Below are positions 12,583 to 18,894 of a DNA stretch of 22,902 nucleotides, in pieces. Both the position numbers and the translations under genes were made by a program. This DNA comes from an uncultured Oscillibacter sp. (lineage in GTDB: Bacteria; Bacillota; Clostridia; Oscillospirales; Oscillospiraceae). Under the pieces are notes generated by a model. That model ran no database searches and was not told the DNA's origin. It was given only the letters and a program-made list of their open reading frames with translations. The stretch covers positions 1 to 22,902 of the forward strand of contig CAJUJW010000042.1 in the NCBI GenBank assembly GCA_910586735.1, read 5' to 3'. The stretch's first letter is position 1; every line of letters begins with the position of its first letter.

Positions 12583-13866
12583 TTATCGGATTTTCCTGGC
12601 TTCCACGTAGTAGCGCTTATCCTGGGCGTGGCCCATGGAGAAGGTCTTCCGGGGCAGCACGCCGTCGGCCATGACGGTTTTAAAGAGCTGCTGCTTGCCC
12701 ATGGCGGGCAGCTTGAAGCCGATGCTGTTCGGCTGGCTGCCCAGGCGGTCCGTCACGTCCGCGCCGTGGATATAGTCGATTTCCCCGCCGTGGTCCTTGA
12801 CATAGGCGTCCAGGAACGCCTGGAGGGTGCCCACCGCCAGCTGGACCCTGGGCCGGGGCACGGTGATGAAGCCCGCGCCGCCCGCGTGGGTGCAGGCCAC
12901 CACATGGCCCTCGCCCTTACCCTCGTAAGCGCCGGGGTAGTAAGCCTTGAAAGCCTCCAGCACCGCCTCCGGCTCCACGCCGAAGACCACACGGTGGATG
13001 GGCTCGAACTGGAGGGCGTCGTCGTGGTTGTTCACCACCTCCACCAGGGCGTACCGGGCGGGGAGGGCGGACCATTCGCTCTCCGGCGTCACCTTCTTCA
13101 AGTCCTCGTAGCACTGCTTGGCGGTGGCCAGGGAGTGGTTCCCGTCGCCCACGGCGAAGAGCAGGGGCGGCACGTCCTTCACGCCGTACTTCCAGTTCTG
13201 CTCCTCCGGGGAGCAGAGGGCCTCCAGGGCGTCCGCCGCGGCGTCCATCTGGGCGGCGGTGAGCTTCCAGCCGGTGATGCTGCCGCCCCCCTGCTGGAGG
13301 GGGAAGCTGTAGAGCTTTTCCATCTCGCCGGAGGCCCGGGTCAGGGGCTCCACGACGGTCTTGTTGGGGTCGTCAATCAAAAGCATGACGTGGGGCAGCT
13401 CAATGGGGGCGTCCTTCCGCACCTTCACCCGGGGGGGGATGCGGGAGAGGACGGTGCCCTCGGTGGCCCGGATGAGGGCCCCGGAGCCGGGGGTGAAGTC
13501 GTACTGCTCCAGGTCCACCATGCCGATGAGCCCGTGGCGGATCTTCCCGTCGGACTGGACCCGCTCGATGTACAAAAGGCTGTCCTCCAGGGTCTCGAAG
13601 AGGCCGCCGTCCAGGTACGCGCCCATGGCGGCGTTGACGGCGGAGATGCGCGCCTCCACGTCCGGGGCGTTCAGCGCCGCCTCCGGGAGGATGAGCCGCA
13701 GGGCGGAGGGGGCGTCTCCCACGGTGTCCTCCACCGCCTGCCAGTATTCGGGCTGAGAGGTGAACTGGTCGCAGGCCACCACCGCCCATTTCGTCATGTC
13801 CGTGCCCTTTTTGGGCAGGAGGATATTCGCGGGACAGAAGCCCAGCTTCTCAAATTTCGGGTTCAT
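12583..13866 (-). CDS. DUF1015 family protein
   Basis: 427 residues, the full family length. Recognisable blocks are the opening CPANILLPKKGTDMTKWAVV with ACDQFTSQPEYW, then FAVGDGNHSLATAKQCYED, whose GDGNHS-x-ATA is the family hallmark, and the C-terminal LGSQPNSIGFKLPAMGKQQL. It has no signal peptide and should be cytoplasmic. The biochemical function is not established; I recall that relatives often lie beside serine-biosynthesis genes (serA, serC). Here it lies 38 nt downstream of thrH, which encodes a phosphoserine phosphatase, and this supports a role tied to serine or phosphoserine. AGGGAG lies before the ATG. Confidence 0.88.
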   Translation of the reverse strand: MNPKFEKLGFCPANILLPKKGTDMTKWAVVACDQFTSQPEYWQAVEDTVGDAPSALRLILPEAALNAPDVEARISAVNAAMGAYLDGGLFETLEDSLLYIERVQSDGKIRHGLIGMVDLEQYDFTPGSGALIRATEGTVLSRIPPRVKVRKDAPIELPHVMLLIDDPNKTVVEPLTRASGEMEKLYSFPLQQGGGSITGWKLTAAQMDAAADALEALCSPEEQNWKYGVKDVPPLLFAVGDGNHSLATAKQCYEDLKKVTPESEWSALPARYALVEVVNNHDDALQFEPIHRVVFGVEPEAVLEAFKAYYPGAYEGKGEGHVVACTHAGGAGFITVPRPRVQLAVGTLQAFLDAYVKDHGGEIDYIHGADVTDRLGSQPNSIGFKLPAMGKQQLFKTVMADGVLPRKTFSMGHAQDKRYYVEARKIR

Positions 13867-13904
13867 GTTTCGTCTCCCTTCCTTCTCAATTATGCGCGCC
13901 GGCT

Positions 13905-14504
13905 TTACAGGGCCCCCTTGATGGCGTCCAGCAGCTCGCCGAACTCCTCGCAGGCGGGAATCTGGGGATAGTCCTTTTTGATCTGCTCGGTGCTCTTGAA
14001 GAGGAAGCCCGCCTTGCCCGCCTGAATCATGGCCAGGTCGTTGAAGCTGTCCCCGGCGGCGATGGTCTCATAGCCGATGGACTGGAGGGCCTTGACGGTG
14101 GTGAGCTTGGATTTCTCGCAGCGCATTTTGTACCCGGTGATTTCGCCGCCCGCGCCCACCTCCAGGGTGTTGCAGAAGATGGTGGGCCAGCCCAGCTTTT
14201 CCATGAGGGGCTTGGCGAACTGCTCAAAGGTGTCGCTGAGGATCAGCACCTGGGTGATGGAGCGAAGCTCGTCCAGGAACTCCCTGGCCCCGGGGAGGGG
14301 GTCGATCTTGGCGATGGTGGCCTGGATTTCCCTGAGGCCCAGGCCGTGCTCTTTCAGAATACCCAGCCGGAAATTCATCAGCTTGTTGTAGTCGGGTTCG
14401 TCCCTGGTGGTGCGGCGAAGCGCAGGGATGCCGCTGGCCTCGGAAAAGGCGATCCAGATTTCGGGGACCAGCACGCCCTCCATGTCAAGGCATACGATGT
14501 TCAT
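13905..14504 (-). CDS. ThrH: phosphoserine phosphatase / homoserine phosphotransferase
   Basis: 199 residues. Start ATG 14504 has AAGGAG nine bases upstream; an in-frame ATG at 14591 lies upstream of the promoter. HAD-superfamily motifs are in order: motif I CLDMEGVLVPEIW (5-17) with the ThrH-type DxE rather than DxD, motif II ILSDTFEQFA, motif III Lys in the EKSKLTTVKALQ segment, and motif IV IAAGDSFNDLAMI. The whole sequence follows ThrH of Pseudomonas closely. ThrH removes phosphate from phosphoserine, the last step of serine synthesis, and can transfer it to homoserine. It leads a three-gene operon with DUF1015 and PilZ genes and has its own promoter. Confidence 0.9.
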   Translation of the reverse strand: MNIVCLDMEGVLVPEIWIAFSEASGIPALRRTTRDEPDYNKLMNFRLGILKEHGLGLREIQATIAKIDPLPGAREFLDELRSITQVLILSDTFEQFAKPLMEKLGWPTIFCNTLEVGAGGEITGYKMRCEKSKLTTVKALQSIGYETIAAGDSFNDLAMIQAGKAGFLFKSTEQIKKDYPQIPACEEFGELLDAIKGAL

Positions 14505-14558
14505 AAGTCTCTTCTCCTTGGTGTTCCAAAGTTTGGGAACCGTTTTTCTCCACGGTAT

Positions 14559-14587
14559 AGTATACCAGACTTTCCCCCGCTTGTCAC
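14559..14587 (-). promoter_or_regulatory. Promoter of the thrH operon, with a palindrome over the -10
   Basis: On the minus strand: GTGACA (14587-14582), 17-nt spacer, TATACT (14564-14559). The perfect palindrome GGTATA-G-TATACC (14554-14566) covers the -10. Confidence 0.75.
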
Positions 14588-14610
14588 CCATTATTTCGGG
14601 GAGAAACGGA

Positions 14611-14639
14611 TTGCGCCGGGGGGAAATTTGTGGTACACT
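14611..14639 (+). promoter_or_regulatory. Sigma-A-like promoter for the nitroreductase gene
   Basis: TTGCGC (14611-14616), 17-nt spacer, TACACT (14634-14639); leader about 31 nt. Confidence 0.7.
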
Positions 14640-14676
14640 TCCGGTATCACCATTTCATGAGAAAGAGGTAACATCT

Positions 14677-15189
14677 ATGGACTTCCAAGCCCTCTCCGCC
14701 GCGCGGTACTCCCTGCGCAAGTTCGATTCCCGCCCCGTGGAACAGGAAAAGCTGGACCTCATCCTGGAGGCCGGGCGGAACGCCCCCACCGCCCACAACT
14801 ACCAGCCCCAGAGAATCTTCGTCCTCCAGAGCCCCCAGGCCCTGGCAAAGGCCGACGCCTGTTCCGGGTCCCACTTCAATCCCCCCGTCATCCTGGCCGT
14901 GGCCTACGACCCCGCCGTCTCCTGGAAGCGGGAATACGACGGCAAGGACCACGGGGAAATCGACGCCTCCATCGCCGCCGCCCAGATGATGCTCCAGGCG
15001 GCGGACCTGGGACTGGGGACTACCTACGTGGGCATGTTCGACCCGGAAAAGCTCCTGGAGTCCTTCCCCGAAATGGCCGGCGCCAAGCCCATCGCCCTGC
15101 TGCCCCTGGGCTATCCGGCGGAGGGCGCTCACCCCGCCCGGCTCCACACGGACCGCCGCCCCCTGGAGGAGCTGGTGAAATGCCTGTAA
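14677..15189 (+). CDS. Nitroreductase family protein
   Basis: 170 residues, a compact form of the FMN-dependent nitroreductase fold. ARYSLRKFDSRPV (9-21) is the N-terminal Arg-rich FMN phosphate motif, GRNAPTAHNYQPQRIFVL (33-50) the next conserved block, and AADLGLGTTYVGMF with IALLPLGYPAE the C-terminal FMN contacts. These enzymes transfer hydride from NAD(P)H to various electron acceptors; the natural substrate cannot be predicted. AGAGGTAA precedes the ATG. The gene is divergent from thrH and ends in a strong terminator, so it is monocistronic. Confidence 0.9.
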   Translation: MDFQALSAARYSLRKFDSRPVEQEKLDLILEAGRNAPTAHNYQPQRIFVLQSPQALAKADACSGSHFNPPVILAVAYDPAVSWKREYDGKDHGEIDASIAAAQMMLQAADLGLGTTYVGMFDPEKLLESFPEMAGAKPIALLPLGYPAEGAHPARLHTDRRPLEELVKCL

Positions 15190-15195
15190 AACACG

Positions 15196-15227
15196 CAGGG
15201 GAACCCCCAAAGGGTTCCCCTGTTTTT
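15196..15227 (+). terminator. Terminator of the nitroreductase gene
   Basis: CAGGGGAACCC (15196-15206), 5-nt loop, GGGTTCCCCTG (15212-15222), then TTTTT. Confidence 0.92.
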
Positions 15228-15251
15228 CAAGCCCATTTCCCGGCGGTGGCT

Positions 15252-15413
15252 CTACTCCTCTTTTTCCATCCAGGCGACGCACTCCCCCTCCGCCCGAATC
15301 TGGCCCTGTATCAGCAGTGTCCTGGCGGTCCCGAAGTCCATGCGCTCCATGGCCTCCAGCGCCTCCTCCGTGGCGTTGACGAGGGCTGTGTAGAATTTTG
15401 GAAGCTCCTTCAT
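15252..15413 (-). CDS. Small helical protein, 53 residues (paralogue of 2979-3152)
   Basis: ATG at 15413 with GAGGTGAT five bases upstream, stop TAG at 15254-15252. The protein reads MKELPKFYTALVNATEE at the N-terminus and ends AWMEKEE; it is acidic, almost fully helical and has no signal peptide. Seven of the first 18 positions (L4, K6, Y8, L11, N13, A14, A18) are identical, without gaps, to those of the 57-residue protein at 2979-3152. Promoter at 15432-15460 on the minus strand, whose -35 lies in a palindrome. It is divergent from the ribbon-helix-helix gene and so may be under its control. Function unknown. Confidence 0.7.
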   Translation of the reverse strand: MKELPKFYTALVNATEEALEAMERMDFGTARTLLIQGQIRAEGECVAWMEKEE

Positions 15414-15431
15414 TTTTATCACCTCGCCTTA

Positions 15432-15460
15432 ACTCTACCATATTCTCCCAGAAATTGCAA
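15432..15460 (-). promoter_or_regulatory. Promoter for the 53-residue gene
   Basis: On the minus strand: TTGCAA (15460-15455), 17-nt spacer, TAGAGT (15437-15432). The -35 is the left end of the perfect palindrome at 15455-15476. Confidence 0.6.
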
Positions 15461-15476
15461 TAAACTTTTATTGCAA
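15455..15476. promoter_or_regulatory. Perfect 22-bp palindrome, probable operator
   Basis: TTGCAATAAA-CT-TTTATTGCAA. A further TTGCAA follows at 15479-15484. It lies over the -35 of the leftward promoter and carries the same TTGCAAT core as the inverted repeat at 15502-15550. Confidence 0.65.
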
Positions 15477-15501
15477 AATTGCAACGCTTTCCCAAGCTGC
15501 G

Positions 15502-15550
15502 CTCTGCAATACAATTTTCATGCGAGTTTCACACAGAATGTATTGCAGAG
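15502..15550. promoter_or_regulatory. 12-bp inverted repeat flanking the ribbon-helix-helix gene start region
   Basis: CTCTGCAATACA (15502-15513) and TGTATTGCAGAG (15539-15550), perfect, 25 nt apart. The left arm overlaps a possible -10 TACAAT (15510-15515); the right arm holds the AGAG of the Shine-Dalgarno of the gene at 15558. Both arms carry TGCAATA, as in the upstream palindrome. Confidence 0.65.
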
Positions 15551-15557
15551 GTGTGCT

Positions 15558-15749
15558 ATGCGAAAATTCAAAATACCCAACGTCCCCAAGGTTCCCGTTT
15601 CCGCCACGAAATCCATCCGCTTCCCCACCGAGGTCATCGAGCAGGTGGAGGAGGCCATCCGGGGCAAGGACTGTACCTTTACGGCCTTTGTGGTGGAGGC
15701 CGTCCGGGTGGCCCTGGAGAATCTGGCGGAGGATGAGGAGGAGTCATAA
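15558..15749 (+). CDS. Ribbon-helix-helix DNA-binding protein, 63 residues
   Basis: ATG at 15558 with AGAGGTG upstream. A basic, Pro-rich lead (1-16) precedes TKSIRFPTEVIEQVEEAIRG (17-36), where SIRFP is the beta strand that enters the DNA major groove and the following helix A leads to the turn; CTFTAFVVEAVRVALENL (39-56) is helix B. This is the MetJ/Arc/CopG fold. Such proteins bind as dimers of dimers to repeated half-sites. Four to five TTGCAAT-like half-sites lie just upstream, so autoregulation is likely. The tail is acidic. It is not followed by a toxin-type gene. Confidence 0.82.
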   Translation: MRKFKIPNVPKVPVSATKSIRFPTEVIEQVEEAIRGKDCTFTAFVVEAVRVALENLAEDEEES

Positions 15750-15750
15750 G

Positions 15751-15780
15751 AAAAGGGCGGACCTGCGGTCCGCCCTTTTT
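15751..15780. terminator. Bidirectional terminator
   Basis: AAAAGGGCGGACC (15751-15763), 3-nt loop, GGTCCGCCCTTTT (15767-15779), with A and T runs on the two sides. It serves both the ribbon-helix-helix gene and the convergent lipoprotein gene. Confidence 0.92.
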
Positions 15781-15784
15781 CTTT

Positions 15785-16399
15785 TTACGCAAACAGCGCC
15801 TCGAACGCCTCCACGGCGGCGTCCGCGTTGTCTCCCACCGCCAGCATCACGTAATTGCCGTGGCTGACAATTCTGGAGTTGTTTTTCCAGCCCTCGATGG
15901 TCTCCGGGTACCAGGCCCCGCCGGGATTCGTGTCGTCTCCCACCTGGTAGTCAATCCGGGCCTGGAAGATCTCCGCCGCCTTGGCGGCGTCCTCCTCGCT
16001 CTCCGTCTCCACCAGGGCGATCTCGCCCACCGCGGCGGAGATGGCGGCGATATAGACCCCCAGCTGCTTCGTGGAAAGCGCCGACAGTCCGGGGTAGTAG
16101 GCGTCCAGCAGTTCCGCCGAGGTCTCGTCCTCCGTCAGGCTCATCAGCTCGGGCCACTCGTTTTCGCTCAGGAGGGTGGCGTAGAACGCGGCGAGGTCCA
16201 CGTCCTTCTGGGACTCGGAGGGAGACCCGCCGGGATCGGCGGGATTGGCGTCTCCGCCCTCGGGGGTGCCGGCCTCCGGGGTATTGACCTCGGGGGTGTT
16301 GGGCGCGCCGTCCTGAGCGGGGGCGTCTTTGCCGCCGCAGGCGGCCAGGGACAACGCCAGGGTCAGCGCCAGTGCCAGCGCGAGAAACTTCTTTTTCAT
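15785..16399 (-). CDS. DUF4358-type lipoprotein
   Basis: 204 residues from the third of three consecutive ATGs; AAGGAG lies 8 nt before 16399 but too close to 16405. A Lys-rich start, a hydrophobic stretch and LSLAAC (16-21) form a lipoprotein signal, with the lipidated Cys at 21. A Pro/Thr/Glu/Gly-rich linker (about 26-62) leads to a compact domain with DLAAFYATLLSENEWPELM, DAYYPGL and WYPETIEGWKNNSRIVSHGN, the DUF4358 signature. It would sit on the outer face of the membrane; function unknown. It is convergent with the ribbon-helix-helix gene and separated from the ATP-grasp gene upstream by a terminator. Confidence 0.85.
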   Translation of the reverse strand: MKKKFLALALALTLALSLAACGGKDAPAQDGAPNTPEVNTPEAGTPEGGDANPADPGGSPSESQKDVDLAAFYATLLSENEWPELMSLTEDETSAELLDAYYPGLSALSTKQLGVYIAAISAAVGEIALVETESEEDAAKAAEIFQARIDYQVGDDTNPGGAWYPETIEGWKNNSRIVSHGNYVMLAVGDNADAAVEAFEALFA

Positions 16400-16500
16400 C
16401 ATCATGTCTCCTTATGAAAATGTATTCTGGTGGATTGCTTCTGATGGATAGACGGCGGGGGGCGCGAAAAAGTTCCCGCCGGGCAAAAAAATTTTCGGGC

Positions 16501-16531
16501 AAAAAAGGAGGCGGCAAAAAACCGCCTCCTT
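16501..16531 (-). terminator. Terminator of the ATP-grasp gene
   Basis: AAGGAGGCGG (16505-16514), 7-nt loop, CCGCCTCCTT (16522-16531), with an A-run at 16501-16506 that becomes the U-tract on the minus strand. Confidence 0.9.
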
Positions 16532-16545
16532 CTATATTATATTCC

Positions 16546-17748
16546 TTACCCCCGCCCCTCCCGCGGACGGAAAGCGGTCTCGACAAAGTCCTCCACCTCC
16601 TCCAGGGTATCGAAGCAGGCGATGGCCACCTGGTTGCCCATGGTGCCCGCCAGGGCGTCGGGCATCCGGGTGAAGAGCCGGGCGCGGCTTCCGCACCGGG
16701 CCTCCAGCTCTCCCAGGGAGATGTCGTAGTGCTGCCGGTCCCGCCGCCCGGCGTAGACGCAGTAGCGGTGGGGCCCGTTGTAGACGTGGCGCAGCTGGTC
16801 AAAGGCCACCATGTCCGCCCAGATGCGGTACACGTCGGCGCTCTGGCTGAAGTTCAGCATGTCCGGGGTATAGCCCCCGGCGGGGCGCATGTTGACCTCC
16901 AGGGCCGCGATGTCCCCCACGTCCCCCAGGCCGGGCTTGGCCTTGGTCAGACGGAAGAACTCCAGGTGGAAGAACCGGCTGGCCGCGCCGAAGGCTTTCA
17001 GCGTGGCCCGGCCCGCGGCCTCCACGTCGGCGGGGACCTCCTTGTCCACATAGTAATAGGTGGGCACGCCCTCGTTTACCATGTCCATGATGGAGTTCCG
17101 GGTGACATGGCTGGCGGCGAAGAGGACCTCTCCCTTGGAATCGCAGATGCCGTCGTAGGTGGTGACGGACCCGGAGACATACTCCTCCATGAGATAGGGC
17201 GTCTCCGGCAGGGCCTTGAAAAAGCGCCTCATGTCGCCCTCGTTCTCCAGCCGCCAGGTGGCCACGGCGCCCACGCCGTTGTCCGGCTTGACCACCACGG
17301 GCCAGCCCGCCTCCCCGGCGAAGGCCAGGCCCGCCGCCAGGTCCGTCACCGGGGCGAAGCGGGCGCAGGGCACGCCGGCCCGGCGGTAGTATTCCTTCAT
17401 GGCCAGCTTGCTCTTGTATTTCCCGATCTCGTGGGCCTTGGGCCCGGTGGTGATGTTGAAGTCCGTCCGCAGCCGGGCGTCCAGCTCCAGCCAGTATTCG
17501 TTGTTGCTCTCCACCCAGTCGATCTTGCCGTACCGCCCGGTGAAGTGGCCCACGGCCCGGAGAACCTGGTCGTAGTCCTCCAGGCTGTCCACCCGGTAAT
17601 ACTCGGTCAGGGCCCATTTCAGGTCCGGGTGCAGGTAGTCATAGGGCGCGTCGCCCACGCCCAGGACGTTGACGCCGTTCTCCCGGAGGCGGACGCAGAA
17701 CCAGCGGTACGCCTCGGGGAAGTTGGGGGAGACAAAGACAAAATTCAT
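16546..17748 (-). CDS. ATP-grasp domain protein (carboxylate-amine ligase-like)
   Basis: 400 residues. AGGAGG precedes the ATG at 17748. The N-terminal pre-ATP-grasp part (1-105) starts MNFVFVSPNFPEAY. The ATP-grasp core follows: WPVVVKPDNGVGAVATWRL (149-167) with the ATP-binding Lys154, LMEEYVSG (186-193) for adenine contacts, FFHLEFFRL (259-267), and ALEVNMRPAGGYTPDML (282-298), whose Glu284 and Asn286 would bind Mg and Arg288 the phosphate. Enzymes of this kind form an acyl phosphate and join it to an amine or thiol, but the substrates are unknown. It has its own promoter and terminator and no biosynthetic partner next to it. Confidence 0.85.
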   Translation of the reverse strand: MNFVFVSPNFPEAYRWFCVRLRENGVNVLGVGDAPYDYLHPDLKWALTEYYRVDSLEDYDQVLRAVGHFTGRYGKIDWVESNNEYWLELDARLRTDFNITTGPKAHEIGKYKSKLAMKEYYRRAGVPCARFAPVTDLAAGLAFAGEAGWPVVVKPDNGVGAVATWRLENEGDMRRFFKALPETPYLMEEYVSGSVTTYDGICDSKGEVLFAASHVTRNSIMDMVNEGVPTYYYVDKEVPADVEAAGRATLKAFGAASRFFHLEFFRLTKAKPGLGDVGDIAALEVNMRPAGGYTPDMLNFSQSADVYRIWADMVAFDQLRHVYNGPHRYCVYAGRRDRQHYDISLGELEARCGSRARLFTRMPDALAGTMGNQVAIACFDTLEEVEDFVETAFRPREGRG

Positions 17749-17788
17749 AGGAGGTCCTCCTTTGACGCGGGCTGATTTTTCGATTTAA

Positions 17789-17817
17789 AGTATAGCACCT
17801 TCGGCCCCAAAGCGCAA
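17789..17817 (-). promoter_or_regulatory. Promoter of the ATP-grasp gene
   Basis: On the minus strand: TTGCGC (17817-17812), 17-nt spacer, TATACT (17794-17789). Confidence 0.78.
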
Positions 17818-17822
17818 GAGGC

Positions 17823-17851
17823 AAAACCGGGGAGGAATGCCTCCCCGGTTT
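17823..17851 (-). terminator. Terminator after the YbhB gene
   Basis: AAACCGGGGAGG (17824-17835), 4-nt loop, CCTCCCCGGTTT (17840-17851); the A-run at 17823-17826 supplies the minus-strand U-tract. Confidence 0.9.
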
Positions 17852-17854
17852 CCC

Positions 17855-18316
17855 TTATCCAAATTTAGCCGTCAAACTGCCCTTTTGCAGGACGTGGCCC
17901 TCCGCCGCCTTGAGGAAGTGCTTCTTCCTGGAGTTGGAGCTGATGCCCAGCACGCAGTCCAGGGCGTAGACCGTCAGCCGGTAGGAGTGGACGGTCCAGA
18001 TGGGCGGCTTGGGCCCGGCGTAGCGGTGGACGCCGTAGGCCATGCCCTGGGCGACGCCGCTCTCCAGCCGGTCCCGCTGGGGGATGCCCCCGGGGATGAC
18101 CTTCCGGGCCGGGAAGTTCCACATGACCCAGTGGGTAAAGCCCTTGATGGGGTGGGACATGTCCTCTAATGTGACCGCCAGGGTCCTGGCCTGGGGGGAC
18201 AGGTTCTCCAGGACGATCTCCGGGGACAGGTCCTTTCCCCGGCCGGTGTTCTCCCGGGGGAAGCGCCCGCCGTCCTCCAGGCCGGGGCAGTGAAAGCGCA
18301 GAATCTCAATTTCCAT
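17855..18316 (-). CDS. YbhB/YbcL family Raf-kinase-inhibitor-like (PEBP) protein
   Basis: 153 residues, a normal length for the bacterial PEBP family. The fold's conserved anion-binding pocket is seen in DLSPEIVLENLSP (29-41), LAVTLEDMSHP (46-56), FTHWVMWNFPA (60-70) and IPGGIPQRD. The C-terminal YRLTVYALDCVLGI strand is also typical. No signal peptide, so cytoplasmic. Bacterial members have no firmly known role; a link to eukaryotic lipid or kinase binding is by fold only. GAGG lies before the ATG at 18316, and the gene starts 7 nt after the stop of the shrunken permease, so it is translated from the same transcript. Confidence 0.85.
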   Translation of the reverse strand: MEIEILRFHCPGLEDGGRFPRENTGRGKDLSPEIVLENLSPQARTLAVTLEDMSHPIKGFTHWVMWNFPARKVIPGGIPQRDRLESGVAQGMAYGVHRYAGPKPPIWTVHSYRLTVYALDCVLGISSNSRKKHFLKAAEGHVLQKGSLTAKFG

Positions 18317-18323
18317 AGCGACC

Positions 18324-18794
18324 TCAATCTTTCTCTTTGGGCAGAATCAGGTTCAGCAGTACCGCCATCAGCGTGGCGATGACCACCGGGGACTTGCCGA
18401 AAATCATAGTGAAGCCCTCCGGGAACTGGCCCAGGGCCCCGCTGGCCTGGCTGACGCCCACGCCCAGGGCGGCAGAGAGGCCCACGATGGTGGCGGTGAA
18501 GTCGCCGATGGCCTGGATGGAGTTGATGGCCGTGGGGTAGAGGGACAGTCCGATGGTGAAGACCACCGTACCGGTGATCACCGGGGGGAACAGGAGGCGA
18601 ATCTTCTTCACGAACACGCCTACCAGGACCGCCACGATGCCCCCCACAATCATGGCCCCGGCGATGATGATGGGCGGCGTGACGCAGCCCACAATCATGG
18701 CCACCAGGTGCTGGAGGGACAGGGAGACGGCGGGCCCAAGAGGGGGAACGCCTCGGATTTGGAACAGCGTCTGCTGGCCGGCGGGGTTTCTCAT
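18324..18794 (-). pseudogene. NCS2-type nucleobase permease with multiple in-frame internal deletions
   Basis: Only 156 residues, against roughly 430-460 for this family. Four blocks of the family appear in order: the N-terminus (1-46, with LSLQHLVAMIVGCVTPPIII), a middle block (47-91, VKKIRLLFPPVITGTVVFTI then GLSLYPTAIN), a fragment of the later signature (92-104, IQAIGDFTATIVG) and the C-terminus (105-156, LSAALGVGVSQASG ... LLNLILPKEKD). The parts between are missing, yet the frame is kept throughout, and promoter, Shine-Dalgarno and stop are intact. Block limits rest on my memory of the family, not on an alignment. The remnant should not transport. It still heads the YbhB operon, which may explain why the frame survives. 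A 15-bp direct repeat (18643-18657, 18688-18702) lies inside. Confidence 0.8.
18643..18702. repeat. 15-bp direct repeat within the permease remnant
   Basis: CCCACAATCATGGCC occurs at 18643-18657 and 18688-18702, 45 bp apart, coding for AMIVG twice in the same frame. The second block's start coincides with the first apparent deletion joint. Confidence 0.8.
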
Positions 18795-18854
18795 GGCGGG
18801 GGTCTCCTTCCTGTTTCTTCATTCTCTTTTGCGGGCCCGGAAAGGTCCACCTTT

Positions 18855-18883
18855 AGTTTACAGGAGGGACCCCGCCCTGTCAA
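18855..18883 (-). promoter_or_regulatory. Promoter of the permease-remnant/YbhB operon
   Basis: On the minus strand: perfect TTGACA (18883-18878), 17-nt spacer, TAAACT (18860-18855). Confidence 0.8.
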
Positions 18884-18894
18884 GGGTGAAAGCC

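Noticed and set aside
11938..13971. Plus-strand open frame of 677 codons
   Set aside because: It mirrors the PilZ and DUF1015 genes, both of which have clear families; its His/Val/Gly-rich composition is an antisense artefact.
15502..15550. Riboswitch or attenuator formed by the 12-bp inverted repeat
   Set aside because: The left arm overlaps the likely -10, so it would not be in the transcript; a DNA operator explains both arms better.
15252..15749. Toxin-antitoxin pair (ribbon-helix-helix plus small protein)
   Set aside because: Antitoxin and toxin are usually in one operon; these genes are divergent, and the 53-residue protein resembles another small protein at 2979, not a toxin.
16372..17775. 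Plus-strand open frame of 467 codons
   Set aside because: Antisense of the ATP-grasp gene and a terminator; no recognisable motifs.
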